Source: Rikenellaceae bacterium
GTDB lineage: Bacteria > Bacteroidota > Bacteroidia > Bacteroidales > Rikenellaceae
DNA: 64,000 nucleotides
Assembly: GCA_009783565.1 (NCBI GenBank)
Contig: WRDF01000005.1
Span: forward strand, 104,248 to 168,247
Direction of reading: 5' to 3'
Made by a program: the position numbers and the translations under genes. Under the pieces are notes generated by a model. It made no database searches and was not told the origin of the DNA. It was given only the letters and a program-made list of their open reading frames with translations. How positions within the stretch are numbered: position 1 is the stretch's first letter; each line of letters opens with the position of its first letter. Below, piece after piece: positions 8,167 through 16,879 of the stretch.

Positions 8167-9582
8167 ATGTTGAACGACTTTCTCGCGAGCCAAATTTACA
8201 AAAGTTTTGGATTCGCTCCAACTTTTGGGCAAAAAAAAACGATAGAAAAGATTTCGGCGTGGCTTGCCGACCCTGAGGACGGTTCGATATTCCTTCTGAA
8301 CGGCTATGCCGGAACAGGCAAGACGACCCTTATTGCGGCCCTTGTAGCGGCGCTTAAAGAACTGAAAATCAGCTTCGTACTTCTTGCCCCTACGGGGCGT
8401 GCGGCGAAAGTCGTCGCACAATATACCGGCGAAAAATCGAGCACCATACATAAAAAAATATATCGGCAAAAGAGTTCGGACATCGATGCAGGTTTCGCGC
8501 TCGATTTCAACAAAGATACCGACACCTTATATATAGTTGACGAGGGGTCGATGATCGGCGATACGGGCAGCGGCAGCGACCGGCTTTTCGGCACGGGCAG
8601 CCTGCTCGAAGACCTGGTGAGCTATGTACGCGCCGGCAAGCGGTGTCGGCTGCTCGTCGCGGGCGACGAGGCGCAGCTACCGCCCATCGGGCATGATTTC
8701 AGCCCCGCGCTCGACGTGGCGCTGATGTCGCGCTATGGAACGGTGGAGAGCAGTTCGCTCGACGAGGTGGTGCGTCAGCAGGCCGAGTCGGGCATACTGT
8801 TCAACGCCACTCTGGTGCGCTGCATGATCGAGGCGCAGATCTACGAGCCGCCGTTGTTTCGCACCGACGGTTTCACCGATGTACGTCGCATCGAGGGCGG
8901 CGAATTTCTCGAAGAAATAGAGGGGTGTTACTCTCGATACGGGCGCGACCAAACGATCGTGATCACGCGCTCGAACAAACGCGCCGGACGGTTCAACGAG
9001 GCCGTCCGCCGCCATGTGCTCGGTGCGGAAGACGAAATAGAGTCGGGCGATATGCTGATGGTCGTGCGCAATAATTATTCTCACAAAGACGACGAACGTA
9101 TCGATTTCATCGCCAACGGCGATACGGCGCGCCTCACGCGCATCCGGCGTTTCGAGAATATTTACGGTTTCCGATTCGCCGAGGCGCGGCTCGAATTTCC
9201 CGACTACGACGATGTGGAAATCGAGGGCAAAGTGCTGTTAGATACGCTCGCTGCCGATACCCCGTCGCTCTCGCGCGAGGATGGCAGCCGGCTGTTCTAC
9301 GCCATTGCTGAGGATTATCCCGAAATAAAAAATCGGGCAAAACGCAACAAGCTGGTGATGGAAAGTCCTTATTATAATGCGTTGCAGGTGAAATTCGCCT
9401 ACGCCGTGACATGCCACAAAGCACAGGGCGGACAGTGGAGCGCAGTGTTCATCGACCGCATGTTATTCGGCGACGAGCCGATGTCGCGCGACCTGATGCG
9501 CTGGCTCTACACGGCCATCACGCGTGCAACCGAGCGGCTCTATTTCGTAAATTTCGACGAACGGTTTTTCGAGCACATATAG
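8167..9582 (+). CDS. RecD-like superfamily 1 helicase / AAA ATPase
   Basis: DNA helicase of the RecD/Pif1-like superfamily 1B group, 471 residues, without RecBCD partners nearby. Walker A is at about 46-53 (GYAGTGKT), followed by APTGRAAK (motif Ia), Walker B YIVDEGSM, motif III GDEAQLPPIG, motif V AYAVTCHKAQGGQW and motif VI YTAITRATERLYFV. The last two form the UvrD-like C-terminal domain. This short form, encoded near rsmD, is widespread in Bacteroidetes; its role in repair is inferred from the family. A family A repeat begins right after the stop codon. Confidence 0.9.
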   Translation: MLNDFLASQIYKSFGFAPTFGQKKTIEKISAWLADPEDGSIFLLNGYAGTGKTTLIAALVAALKELKISFVLLAPTGRAAKVVAQYTGEKSSTIHKKIYRQKSSDIDAGFALDFNKDTDTLYIVDEGSMIGDTGSGSDRLFGTGSLLEDLVSYVRAGKRCRLLVAGDEAQLPPIGHDFSPALDVALMSRYGTVESSSLDEVVRQQAESGILFNATLVRCMIEAQIYEPPLFRTDGFTDVRRIEGGEFLEEIEGCYSRYGRDQTIVITRSNKRAGRFNEAVRRHVLGAEDEIESGDMLMVVRNNYSHKDDERIDFIANGDTARLTRIRRFENIYGFRFAEARLEFPDYDDVEIEGKVLLDTLAADTPSLSREDGSRLFYAIAEDYPEIKNRAKRNKLVMESPYYNALQVKFAYAVTCHKAQGGQWSAVFIDRMLFGDEPMSRDLMRWLYTAITRATERLYFVNFDERFFEHI

Positions 9583-9728
9583 TGTGTTTTCCAGCCTGCC
9601 GCACGCGCGCGTGTTTTATTGCCTGCCGGATGATTGTCATTGGAGGTTGCGGGTCAAGCCCGCAATGACAAAGCCGGAAAAACACACGCGTGTGTCTCGT
9701 CGCGCCTCGCGCGCTCGCTCGGGATGAC
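9583..9728 (+). repeat. Composite of family A, C and B repeats
   Basis: Directly after the helicase stop: TTTTCCAGCCTGCC, the palindrome CACGCGCGCGTG with GCCTGCCGGATGA (family A), then GTCATTGGAGGTTGCGGG / CCCGCAATGAC (family C inverted repeat, about 9636-9669), a second palindrome ACACACGCGTGTGT, and the right end only of a family B element (CTCGCTCGGGATGACA). Three repeat families have accumulated in 146 bases; no gene is seen here. Confidence 0.75.
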
Positions 9729-9750
9729 AAAGAGTAATCGCAGCTATCTG

Positions 9751-10191
9751 CTACAAACAATTCTCTTCCGGAATCTGGACTGTTTCGATACCTACACGGC
9801 GCAGCAGGTCGAGGCCGTCTGCCGAGTGATAGGAATCGCAGTAGACAACGCGGATGATGCCTGCCTGTATAATGAGTTTCGCGCACTCGATGCAAGGCAT
9901 GGCAGTTATGTAGAGCGTCGCGCCCTCGCTGCTGTTGGCGCTTTTGGCCACTTTGGTTATCGCATTGGCCTCGGCGTGCAGGACATAAGGCTTTGTCGCG
10001 CCGTGTTCATCCTCGCACAGGTTCTCGAAACCGGCCGGTGTCCCGTTATAACCGTCCGAAATGATCATCTTGTCCTTGACGATCAGCGCTCCCACCTTGC
10101 GGCGCACACAGTATGAATTCTCGGCCCAGATGCGTGCCATGCGTATGTAGCGGATGTCTAACTGCCGCTGTTTTTCCTCGTAGTAGCCCAT
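9751..10191 (-). CDS. Deoxycytidylate (dCMP) deaminase
   Basis: Zinc-dependent deaminase converting dCMP to dUMP, feeding thymidylate synthesis in the cytosol. 146 residues. The zinc and catalytic motifs are visible: HAEANAI at about 73 (His ligand plus catalytic Glu) and PCIECAKLI at about 98 (two Cys ligands). The N-terminal segment RKVGALIVKDKMIISDGYNG is typical of the ComEB/dCMP deaminase group. Its stop lies just beyond repeats; its start is 7 bases after the stop of the double-thioredoxin gene, so the two probably share a transcript. Confidence 0.93.
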   Translation of the reverse strand: MGYYEEKQRQLDIRYIRMARIWAENSYCVRRKVGALIVKDKMIISDGYNGTPAGFENLCEDEHGATKPYVLHAEANAITKVAKSANSSEGATLYITAMPCIECAKLIIQAGIIRVVYCDSYHSADGLDLLRRVGIETVQIPEENCL

Positions 10192-10197
10192 GCTTTA

Positions 10198-11679
10198 TTA
10201 CTCCATCGGTTTTTGTAACGCATCCTCTAAACGCGAGACGAACGCCGCGCCATTGGGCGAAGTGCCCCTGAGCATATCGAATAACGCGCCGTTGGGTTCG
10301 AAAATAAGAAACGTCGGGACAGTCCTTATCCCGTGTGCTTCCGCGATCTTACGCCCCTCGTCCGTCTGCATATCCATTTTGATATTTATAAAACGGCTGT
10401 TGAGGTAATCACCCACCTCTTCCAACGTGAAGACGTTATCACTCATATATTTGCACGGCCCGCACGACTGGGTATAACCGTAAACGAACAACCGCCGCTG
10501 TTCGCGCATAGCCTGCGCCAGCGCGGCCTCGAACGTCTCGAACTCGTCCCAGCAGATGCCCACCGTACTCTTACGCTTATATTGCGCCGCCAGATTACTC
10601 GCGCCAAGCCCGTTCATCTCGACTCTCGCACGCTCGGCCACCTCTGTTGCCATTTCATTCATATGCACGTAGAGCGCCTTCGTCCCGTCGCTTCCCTCAG
10701 CAAGCGCGTCGGCCCGAACGAGCGCCCTTAGCACCTCGTGATCTTGCGTCTGTCGATAACTCTCGCCGAGCAAAGCGACATACTTTTCCGCATCACCCGC
10801 CGCGTACGCATCCGCCAGCAAGAGCGGCGACATCAGCCGGGTTTTATTTCTCAACTCGATCGGTTCGAGGCGCGCAATGAGATCGCGCACCAGTTGCACA
10901 TCCACCGGCCGACGCGGATCGAGCGCCCGTATGTTCGCCGTGCCGAATGCTCCTTCGATCAATCTGTCTACCACACTCTCGCCATGCTCACGTTCCAGCT
11001 CCCTGCGGTTATCGAGCACGAACGTCATTCCCTCGCCCATCACGTCGTCTGCCGCCGCATTCTGCACGACCGGCCAATAATCTGCGCTCAGTTTCTCCTG
11101 CCGCGAAAGTTTTGTGTAAAGAGCGCCGGCCACTTCTGCCGTCTTCTCACGACTTACGCTGCCACGGGCGCGCAATATCTGCCAATAAGTGATCAGGTCA
11201 CGTTTGGAGATCGTTCCGCTTTCATACTCCTGCCCGAACTGTTCGACAGATTTCTCTGCGTTTATGCCCACATCGACGCGCGCGATAAAATCTTCCAGCC
11301 CGCCGCCGCCCACCACGCGGTGAATCTCCCGTCCGTCGGCGTCGAGTATCAGAAATGTCGGGAAGGCCGTGACGTCGTACTTATCCTTCAACGCCGGTCC
11401 TTCGCCCTTTTCCATATCGATCTTTATATTCACGAAATGCCGGTTGAAATAATCGCCCGCCGCCGCAAGCGTAAAGACGTTGTCGGTCATGTGCTTGCAC
11501 GGCGCGCACCAGTCGGTATAGCAATCCAGGAATACCGGCTTACCCTCTGCGCGGCTCGCGGCAAGGGCCTCGTCGAATGTAATGTCGCGCCAATCGACGC
11601 CCTGAGCCGTTGTTTTTTGTGTGAACGCTGCGACGCATAGCACGAGCGCGGCGGCAGTTATAAAGAGTTTATTTGTCAT
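10198..11679 (-). CDS. Exported protein with two thioredoxin domains
   Basis: 493 residues with an N-terminal signal peptide (LFITAAALVLCVAAFTQKTT). Thioredoxin-like domain 1 is at about 28-135, with the redox motif WCAPCK in DCYTDWCAPCKHMTDNVFTL. A helical middle part of roughly 230 residues follows. Thioredoxin-like domain 2 at about 375-485 has SCGPCK in GYTQSCGPCKYMSDNVFTL. The two domains are close copies, both with intact CxxC. The exported location suggests thiol-disulfide exchange in the periplasm. It lies directly upstream of dCMP deaminase (7-base gap). The partner is unknown; I infer the duplication from the repeated pattern DNVFTL..GDY.N..F.NIK.DM. Confidence 0.85.
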   Translation of the reverse strand: MTNKLFITAAALVLCVAAFTQKTTAQGVDWRDITFDEALAASRAEGKPVFLDCYTDWCAPCKHMTDNVFTLAAAGDYFNRHFVNIKIDMEKGEGPALKDKYDVTAFPTFLILDADGREIHRVVGGGGLEDFIARVDVGINAEKSVEQFGQEYESGTISKRDLITYWQILRARGSVSREKTAEVAGALYTKLSRQEKLSADYWPVVQNAAADDVMGEGMTFVLDNRRELEREHGESVVDRLIEGAFGTANIRALDPRRPVDVQLVRDLIARLEPIELRNKTRLMSPLLLADAYAAGDAEKYVALLGESYRQTQDHEVLRALVRADALAEGSDGTKALYVHMNEMATEVAERARVEMNGLGASNLAAQYKRKSTVGICWDEFETFEAALAQAMREQRRLFVYGYTQSCGPCKYMSDNVFTLEEVGDYLNSRFINIKMDMQTDEGRKIAEAHGIRTVPTFLIFEPNGALFDMLRGTSPNGAAFVSRLEDALQKPME

Positions 11680-11740
11680 AATTGAAAAACGTTGCGGTTA
11701 GTAGAATTATTAGGCTAAGGTAATAAAAATCACATAAATT

Positions 11741-11776
11741 CCGGCAGCCGGCAGCCGGAAAACACACGCGTGTGTT
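11741..11776 (-). repeat. Family A repeat at the SLOG gene stop
   Basis: Palindrome AACACACGCGTGTGTT (11761-11776) with the arm CCGGCAGCCGGCAGCCGG on its distal side. Its edge overlaps the stop codon of the SLOG gene (11775-11777). The orientation matches other copies: palindrome next to the gene end. Confidence 0.75.
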
Positions 11777-12278
11777 ATTCCAGATTTATGATCCTCAGCC
11801 CGCCTGCGAGTGCGCGGCGAACGGTGTATTGCGTGCCGCCGCGCGAACCATTGTAATAGCATATCAGCACGGAGGCGTGCGCCACCAGCCAGTCGTTGCG
11901 GCGATGAAAGCAGTCGGCGGTGTAGCGGGGCGAGATGACCTCGACGCTATCGGCCGCCGCCAACAAATCTTCATACCTTTCTCGTGTCTGTACGCCGAAC
12001 GCACGGGCCTGTTCGGGAAACGGCACGACGGCCGTAAGCCGCACGGCAGGATAATCGCGCCGCACGGCGACGACCGCTTCCGCTGCGAGCAGGTCGAACC
12101 CCTCCGCCATTCCGCACAGAAAATCGGTATACCCTTCCTCGGCGAGCGCGGTGAGCGTTTCGCACAAACGCACCGCCATATCACCGTCGCAAGCCCCTGC
12201 CGCCCCGAAAAGCGTGCGCCCCATCTTGAAAGTCCTATGACCGCTGAAAGCTGCCGTGCGCGATTTTTCCCGTTCCAT
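11775..12278 (-). CDS. SLOG-domain protein (DUF1273/YpsA-like)
   Basis: About 167 residues from ATG 12278 (MEREKSRTAAFSGHRTF); the upstream extension to 12503 overlaps the divergent lipoprotein gene and is rejected. The SGHR motif and the Rossmann-like alternation (DFLCGMAEGFDLLAAEAVVA, then RLTAVVPFPEQ, then RRNDWLVAHASVLICYYNG, GTQYTVRRAL) match the SLOG superfamily of nucleotide-binding proteins. Their ligands are mostly unknown; some act in nucleotide signalling. It is divergent from the thioredoxin-fold lipoprotein gene. Its stop touches a family A repeat. The exact function is not known. Confidence 0.82.
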   Translation of the reverse strand: MEREKSRTAAFSGHRTFKMGRTLFGAAGACDGDMAVRLCETLTALAEEGYTDFLCGMAEGFDLLAAEAVVAVRRDYPAVRLTAVVPFPEQARAFGVQTRERYEDLLAAADSVEVISPRYTADCFHRRNDWLVAHASVLICYYNGSRGGTQYTVRRALAGGLRIINLE

Positions 12279-12283
12279 CGTCA

Positions 12284-12314
12284 CAAAGATATAAAGATAT
12301 ATTTTGTAACTTTG
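12284..12314. promoter_or_regulatory. Divergent -7 elements between SLOG and lipoprotein genes
   Basis: Minus strand TATCTTTG at 12284-12291, only 5 bases before the SLOG ATG, and plus strand TAACTTTG at 12307-12314, 7 bases before the lipoprotein ATG. Both match TAnnTTTG. With transcription starting about 5-7 bases downstream, both mRNAs would be leaderless or nearly so. Confidence 0.55.
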
Positions 12315-12321
12315 CGGCATT

Positions 12322-12843
12322 ATGAGACATCTATTAATTTTGACAATATTTCTCGCCTCGTGCGTCAGCGGCGGTGGGGAGAAACCACCCGAAACACCTA
12401 TCGACCGCGTGCCGGAGTTCATGTTGGAATACGGTAGCAGCAGCGGAGAATTCCGTTCGCCCGACGATTTTTTGGGCAATAAAACATTACTGATGTTCTT
12501 CACAATACAGTGCCCGCACTGCCGACGCGAACTGCCGTTCGTCGATTACGCATACCGTGAACTGAGCGGGGCGGGGCTGAGCGTGGTTGTCGTGAACCGC
12601 GAAGGGCTGCGTGAGACGACCGAAGAATATTGGAGCGACAATGGACTCGTCATGCCATGGTGGCTCGACCCTGACAGAGCGGTATTCGATCTGTTTGCCA
12701 CAGCGGGCGTGCCACGCTTTTATCTTATCGATGAAGAAGGCGTTGCAGTGTGGGAGCGCGTGGGAAGAATAGGCAGCGGCGACTTTACCGAAGAGGGCGG
12801 CAATCTGTTCAATGCGTTAATTACTGAAAAACTGGAACTATGA
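12322..12843 (+). CDS. TlpA-like thioredoxin-fold lipoprotein
   Basis: 173 residues. The start MRHLLILTIFLASC is a lipoprotein signal with the lipid-attachment Cys at 14. A thioredoxin-fold domain follows with the motif CPHC at 64-67 (FFTIQCPHCRREL) and the cis-Pro region GVPRFYLID near 138. This is the pattern of membrane-anchored, periplasm-facing redox proteins that reduce disulfides. The stop overlaps the next start as ATGA (12840-12843), so it is translationally coupled to the TalC-type aldolase, although no metabolic link is obvious. Confidence 0.85.
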   Translation: MRHLLILTIFLASCVSGGGEKPPETPIDRVPEFMLEYGSSSGEFRSPDDFLGNKTLLMFFTIQCPHCRRELPFVDYAYRELSGAGLSVVVVNREGLRETTEEYWSDNGLVMPWWLDPDRAVFDLFATAGVPRFYLIDEEGVAVWERVGRIGSGDFTEEGGNLFNALITEKLEL

Positions 12844-13493
12844 AATTTTTTATCGACACGGCCAACCTCGACCAGATCAGAGAGGCCAACGCGCTGGGTA
12901 TTCTCGACGGCGTGACCACGAATCCGTCGCTGATGGCCAAAGAGGGTATCCGCGGCGAAGCGAACGTCCTGCAACATTATGTGGATATTTGCAATATCGT
13001 AAGCGGCGACGTGAGTGCCGAAGTGCTCTCGGTAGATTACGACGGGATGATCGCCGAAGGCGTGCGGTTGGCCGCACTGCACCCGCAGATCGTTGTGAAA
13101 GTGCCGTGCACACGCGACGGCATCCGCGCCATCAAATGGTTCACGGACAATAAGATAAAAACCAACTGTACGCTCGTCTTTACCGTAGGCCAGGCGTTGC
13201 TGGCGGCTAAGGCGGGCGCGACTTATGTGTCGCCGTTCGTGGGCCGGCTGGACGATATTTCGAGCGACGGCATAGCTCTCGTAGCGGCAATTGTCGAAGT
13301 TTTCGACTATTACGGCTACGACACGCAGGTCCTGGCCGCATCGATCCGCACCACGCAGCATATCATTCAGTGCATCGAGGCCGGAGCAGACGTTGCTACA
13401 TGTCCGCTGTCGTCGATACTCGGCCTTCTGAACCATCCGCTGACGGATAAAGGTGTCGAAATTTTCGTGCGCGACGCCGCGAAAATGGAGTAG
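12840..13493 (+). CDS. Transaldolase / fructose-6-phosphate aldolase (TalC type)
   Basis: Small transaldolase-family enzyme, 217 residues, the length of the TalC/FSA subfamily. The start MKFFIDTANLDQIREANALG and the motif TTNPSLMAKEG are characteristic. The Schiff-base lysine is Lys87 in VVKVPCTRDG; TNCTLVFTVGQALLAAKAGA and YVSPFVGRLDD follow. It acts in sugar-phosphate metabolism in the cytosol. Transaldolase and fructose-6-phosphate aldolase activities cannot be separated with certainty from the sequence. It is coupled to the preceding lipoprotein gene by a 4-base overlap. A family A repeat starts at the base after the stop. Confidence 0.92.
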   Translation: MKFFIDTANLDQIREANALGILDGVTTNPSLMAKEGIRGEANVLQHYVDICNIVSGDVSAEVLSVDYDGMIAEGVRLAALHPQIVVKVPCTRDGIRAIKWFTDNKIKTNCTLVFTVGQALLAAKAGATYVSPFVGRLDDISSDGIALVAAIVEVFDYYGYDTQVLAASIRTTQHIIQCIEAGADVATCPLSSILGLLNHPLTDKGVEIFVRDAAKME

Positions 13494-13575
13494 CACGCGC
13501 GCGTGGTTTCCAGCCTGCCGGATAACTGTCATTGCGGACTTGATCCGCAATCCTCGGCTCGGAGGCCGCAATGAC
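13494..13575 (+). repeat. Family A plus family C repeat after talC
   Basis: Immediately after the TAG stop: CACGCGCGCGTGG, TTTCCAGCCTGCCGGATAA (family A), then the family C inverted repeat from GTCATTGCGGACTTGATCCG to GGCCGCAATGAC. This is the clearest complete A+C composite in the window. Confidence 0.85.
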
Positions 13576-13590
13576 AATATTCATAATTGT

Positions 13591-15072
13591 CTATAACAGC
13601 GGGCTGAGCAGTCGTGCGAACGATTCGTAGATGCCGTGCAGATCGGAGCGTTTATCCCACTTCTGCGGCGTAAGAAGTAAACTGTTGCGCAGGTCTTCGA
13701 AGAAATGGCTTTCCAACTCGCGCGTGATATGCGGATCGTAAATGATCGCCGAGACTTCGAAGTTGTCCTCGAAACTGCGCACGTCCATATTGGCCGTCCC
13801 CACCGACGAGAATTTACTGTCGATCATAATGATCTTCGAATGGTTGAACCCCTTGCGGTAGAAATAGACCTTGATACCCGCCTCCATCAGTTCGGAGATG
13901 TAAGAGCGCGTAGCCCAATATACCATCTTGGAGTCGGAGCGGCTGGGGAGCATCACGCGCACGTCGATGCCGCCGAGCGCTGCGACTTTCAGGGCGGTGA
14001 GCACCGCCTGATTCGGCAGAAAATACGGCGATGAGATATAGATATGCTCGCGCGCGTGGGTGATGGCCGAGAAGAAAGCCTGCATTATGGCCGCCCAATC
14101 CGAATCGGGGCCCGACGTCGCGATCTGCACCGCACACTCCTCATCGACAGTGAGTACGGAGGGCGGCGGGAAGAATTTTTTTCCGTCCAGCGTCTCTTTC
14201 TTATTCAGGAAATACCAATCGGTCGTGAACACCGTTTGGAGCATCGCAACGGATTCGCCCTCTAACTGCAAGTGCGTGTCGCGCCACATGCCGTTCTTGC
14301 CGCGCCGCACCAGGTAACGGTCGGCGATATTTATACCGCCCGTGAATGCCAACCGACCGTCCACGACTATGATCTTGCGATGGTTACGGTAGTTTATCTT
14401 GCTCGTTAGCCAAGGGAAGACCACCGGTTGGAAGCATCGTACCTGCACCCCCGCACGGCGCAACTCGCGCAGGAACTTCGGACTGAGGCCCCAACTGCCT
14501 ACATCGTCATAGATGAACCGCACCTCGACACCGGCACGCGCTTTCTCCATAAGAATCTTGGCCACCTTGCTGCCGATGCGGTCGTTCTCGAATATGTAAT
14601 ATTCGAGGTTTATCGTCTCTTTCGCATCTCTCAAAGCGCGCAGAATAGCCGCAAACGTATCCCTGCCGTTGTTCAGAACCCTGATGCGGTTGCACGTGGT
14701 GAGCGGCGCTTTATTGTTATTGAGCAGCAGCGTGATGATGCCGCGGTACTCGGCGATTTCGGGCGAGAGAGGAAAATCGGGGTCACAGATCGCTTTGAGC
14801 TGCTCGCGGCAGATGCGCTCGAACTGTTCCAAGTCCTTGATCTCTTTGAGGTTGAACATCTTTTCCTTGCGGTGGTTGCGCCCGAAGAGAATATAGAGCA
14901 CGATGCCCACTACGGGCAGCAGAGCGATGACCGTTATCCACGCCAACGCCTTGACCGGATCGCGCTTATCATGGATAATAAACCCGATAACCACGATGAT
15001 GAAAATGGTGTAGGCCACTGTCATCAGTAGTTTCAGCTGAGCGAGTTGTATGAGCGGCAAAGCGAATGTCAT
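13591..15072 (-). CDS. cls: Cardiolipin synthase (ClsA type)
   Basis: Phospholipase D-superfamily membrane enzyme joining two phosphatidylglycerols into cardiolipin. 493 residues. Two N-terminal membrane helices lie at about 14-33 and 42-63 (VAYTIFIIVVIGFII; AWITVIALLPVVGIVLYILF). HKD motif 1 starts at His231 (NHRKIIVVDGRLAFTGG) and HKD motif 2 at His411 (NHSKIIMIDSKFSSVG). An internal ATG 16 codons in (MTVAYTIF) is an alternative start. A family B repeat lies upstream of the start. Confidence 0.94.
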   Translation of the reverse strand: MTFALPLIQLAQLKLLMTVAYTIFIIVVIGFIIHDKRDPVKALAWITVIALLPVVGIVLYILFGRNHRKEKMFNLKEIKDLEQFERICREQLKAICDPDFPLSPEIAEYRGIITLLLNNNKAPLTTCNRIRVLNNGRDTFAAILRALRDAKETINLEYYIFENDRIGSKVAKILMEKARAGVEVRFIYDDVGSWGLSPKFLRELRRAGVQVRCFQPVVFPWLTSKINYRNHRKIIVVDGRLAFTGGINIADRYLVRRGKNGMWRDTHLQLEGESVAMLQTVFTTDWYFLNKKETLDGKKFFPPPSVLTVDEECAVQIATSGPDSDWAAIMQAFFSAITHAREHIYISSPYFLPNQAVLTALKVAALGGIDVRVMLPSRSDSKMVYWATRSYISELMEAGIKVYFYRKGFNHSKIIMIDSKFSSVGTANMDVRSFEDNFEVSAIIYDPHITRELESHFFEDLRNSLLLTPQKWDKRSDLHGIYESFARLLSPLL

Positions 15073-15113
15073 GTTCTATAAAATCTTATACTAATGGTTT
15101 GTCCTCACAAATT

Positions 15114-15221
15114 TGTCATTCCGAACGCCCTGCAAGGGCGGAGGAATCTATCGCTCGTCTCCCTTCTGACTTATAAACTCGCGATAGATCTCTCCGTTTC
15201 TCCGAAACGTTCGGGATGACA
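15114..15221 (-). repeat. Family B inverted-repeat element (B1)
   Basis: 108 bases beginning TGTCATTCCGAACG and ending CGTTCGGGATGACA, with inner inverted repeats GAGGAATCTATCGC and GCGATAGATCTCTCC. It lies 11 bases beyond the stop of the membrane-protein gene at 15232. Confidence 0.85.
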
Positions 15222-15231
15222 TGCGTGCGTG

Positions 15232-16698
15232 TTATCTCATCTCTTCGATTCCCGTAATTCCGGTGCGGTTGAACGATACGCGGTAGCGTTTATATTTGGT
15301 CTGTCCCTCGAATTGCATCTGCAAAATGATGTTGATATAGTAGCCCTTTTCACCGTCGATGATGAGGACATTGCCCTGTTCGTCGAGTTTGTGGAGCGAC
15401 ACCTCAGGGTTGTCGGTCTTCTCGACGAAACGCGTGAAGTGAAGGCGCGTGATGTCGTTGATGCCCGACAGAGTGTACTCGCTATTGGCATTCAGCGACT
15501 CGCGGTCGATGCGAACCAATTTTCGATACAGGAGAATTTTTTCGTCCAACGTGCGGTTCTCGGCCTCCAACAGCGGCGAGCGGCTGCGGATTTCCATCAC
15601 CTCAGGCGGTGTCTTTTGGTCGGTCACGAAGTCCACCGCCTCCTTTATCCATCCTATCTCGGCATCCTTGATCCCGATGTGCGCCTTGTTGTCAAAGTAC
15701 CTGCGGCTCAGCGTGTGAGCAAAATAATAGCGCATCTTTTCCTTGATCCGATCTTTGAACATATATCCGATCACCAGAGCGAAGAAGAACGAAAACGTGA
15801 AGTTACCGTATCTGAGCTGACTCCAAAACGCGACGACCGTAGCGACGACCATCGCAATGCCGGCAGCGATACTATACAGGAACTGCTCGGCAATGACGCC
15901 GTCTTTCTTTTTTCGCGAAATCAGGAATAAATCGCTGTTGATGTACTTTTTCAGCACCCCGTGCCGGAAGACCAGGTCGCGGTTGTTGGCCGGGTTGTCG
16001 CTCTCCACCACCAGATAACCCATCCCGCGCTTGTAGCGGTTCTCATCGCGGATCAGCTCTTTGAGCAGCGTGATAAGCTGGGCGTCGGCATGCGGCAGGC
16101 GCATTTCTTCCAGACCCTCTATGAGGCGATAAGTATTCTGCTCGGCGATGTTGCTCAGGAATTCGTCGCCGAACGTGTAATAATTCATCACCTCCTGTGT
16201 GACCGTGGGAACGTCGATTATCTTGCGCAGCGAGCGGTATTGCTGCGTTATATCCACGACATTGCGCGCATACGAGCGCACCAGATAATCGAGGTCGTTT
16301 CCGCGCTTATTGCTTATGATATGCGCAATCTCGTCGCGCTGTGCGCTCTTGACGATGGCCGAGAACATTTTTATCTGATACTCGTACTCGCCGACATTCG
16401 TGCGCGTAGGGTCGTTGGCCAGCGCCGTCATCGCCTTTTCGAGGTTATGCAGCGGCAGGGCGTTGCCCGACACTATCTCGCGCAGCAGGAATTTCGGCGT
16501 GATGAGCCTCACGTTCGACTTAACGTCACGATAGAACTGCGGCTTGGTATATGTTACCGGGTTCAGATCGAGGCTGTTGGGTATGAATATCCACGTATTG
16601 ATAGCAAAGTCGTTGTCTTTGAGCTTGCGCCTCACGACGAACCCGACCTTGAACTCGATGCTGAACCGATCGTGAATTCTGACTTTAATATCTATCAT
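15232..16698 (-). CDS. Conserved hypothetical membrane protein
   Basis: 488 residues, not recognised as a named family. A soluble N-terminal ~260 residues (FVVRRKLKDNDFAINTWIFI; ITPKFLLREIVSG) precedes a positively charged stretch (SRKKKDG). Two closely spaced membrane helices sit at about 273-292 and 298-314 (IAAGIAMVVATVVAFWSQ; FTFSFFFALVIGYMF). A soluble C-terminal part follows (HTLSRRYFDNKAHIGIKDAE; VRIDRESLNANSEYTLSGIN). No signal peptide, so both large domains are probably cytoplasmic with a membrane hairpin between. The gene stands alone, bracketed by family B repeats. Function unknown. Confidence 0.8.
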   Translation of the reverse strand: MIDIKVRIHDRFSIEFKVGFVVRRKLKDNDFAINTWIFIPNSLDLNPVTYTKPQFYRDVKSNVRLITPKFLLREIVSGNALPLHNLEKAMTALANDPTRTNVGEYEYQIKMFSAIVKSAQRDEIAHIISNKRGNDLDYLVRSYARNVVDITQQYRSLRKIIDVPTVTQEVMNYYTFGDEFLSNIAEQNTYRLIEGLEEMRLPHADAQLITLLKELIRDENRYKRGMGYLVVESDNPANNRDLVFRHGVLKKYINSDLFLISRKKKDGVIAEQFLYSIAAGIAMVVATVVAFWSQLRYGNFTFSFFFALVIGYMFKDRIKEKMRYYFAHTLSRRYFDNKAHIGIKDAEIGWIKEAVDFVTDQKTPPEVMEIRSRSPLLEAENRTLDEKILLYRKLVRIDRESLNANSEYTLSGINDITRLHFTRFVEKTDNPEVSLHKLDEQGNVLIIDGEKGYYINIILQMQFEGQTKYKRYRVSFNRTGITGIEEMR

Positions 16699-16770
16699 AC
16701 TTTTTTATTACATGCGCTACTTGCGAAAATAGCAAAATAAACGCCAAAAATGTCATGCCCTGCGAATTAT

Positions 16771-16879
16771 TGTCATTCCGAACGCACGAAGTGCAGAGGA
16801 ATCTATCGCTCGTCTGTCTTTATAATTTATAAACTCGCGATAGATCCCTCGTCGCGCGGCGCGCTCGCTCGGGATGACA
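16771..16879 (-). repeat. Family B inverted-repeat element (B2), overlapping a gene end
   Basis: 109 bases from TGTCATTCCGAACG to GCTCGGGATGACA, with inner GAGGAATCTATCGC / GCGATAGATCCCTCG. Its right half overlaps the last ~17 codons of the pyruvyl transferase gene. A family A-like palindrome (GCACGCGCGCGC) follows at about 16881-16892. Confidence 0.85.

Noticed and set aside
9583..9728. Clustered repeats that could be a CRISPR array
   Set aside because: The units differ in sequence and length, have no regular spacers, and belong to the dispersed A, B and C families; no cas gene is present.
11775..12503. Long N-terminal extension of the SLOG protein
   Set aside because: The extra 75 codons overlap the divergent lipoprotein gene and cross both -7 elements; the ATG at 12278 begins the recognisable domain.
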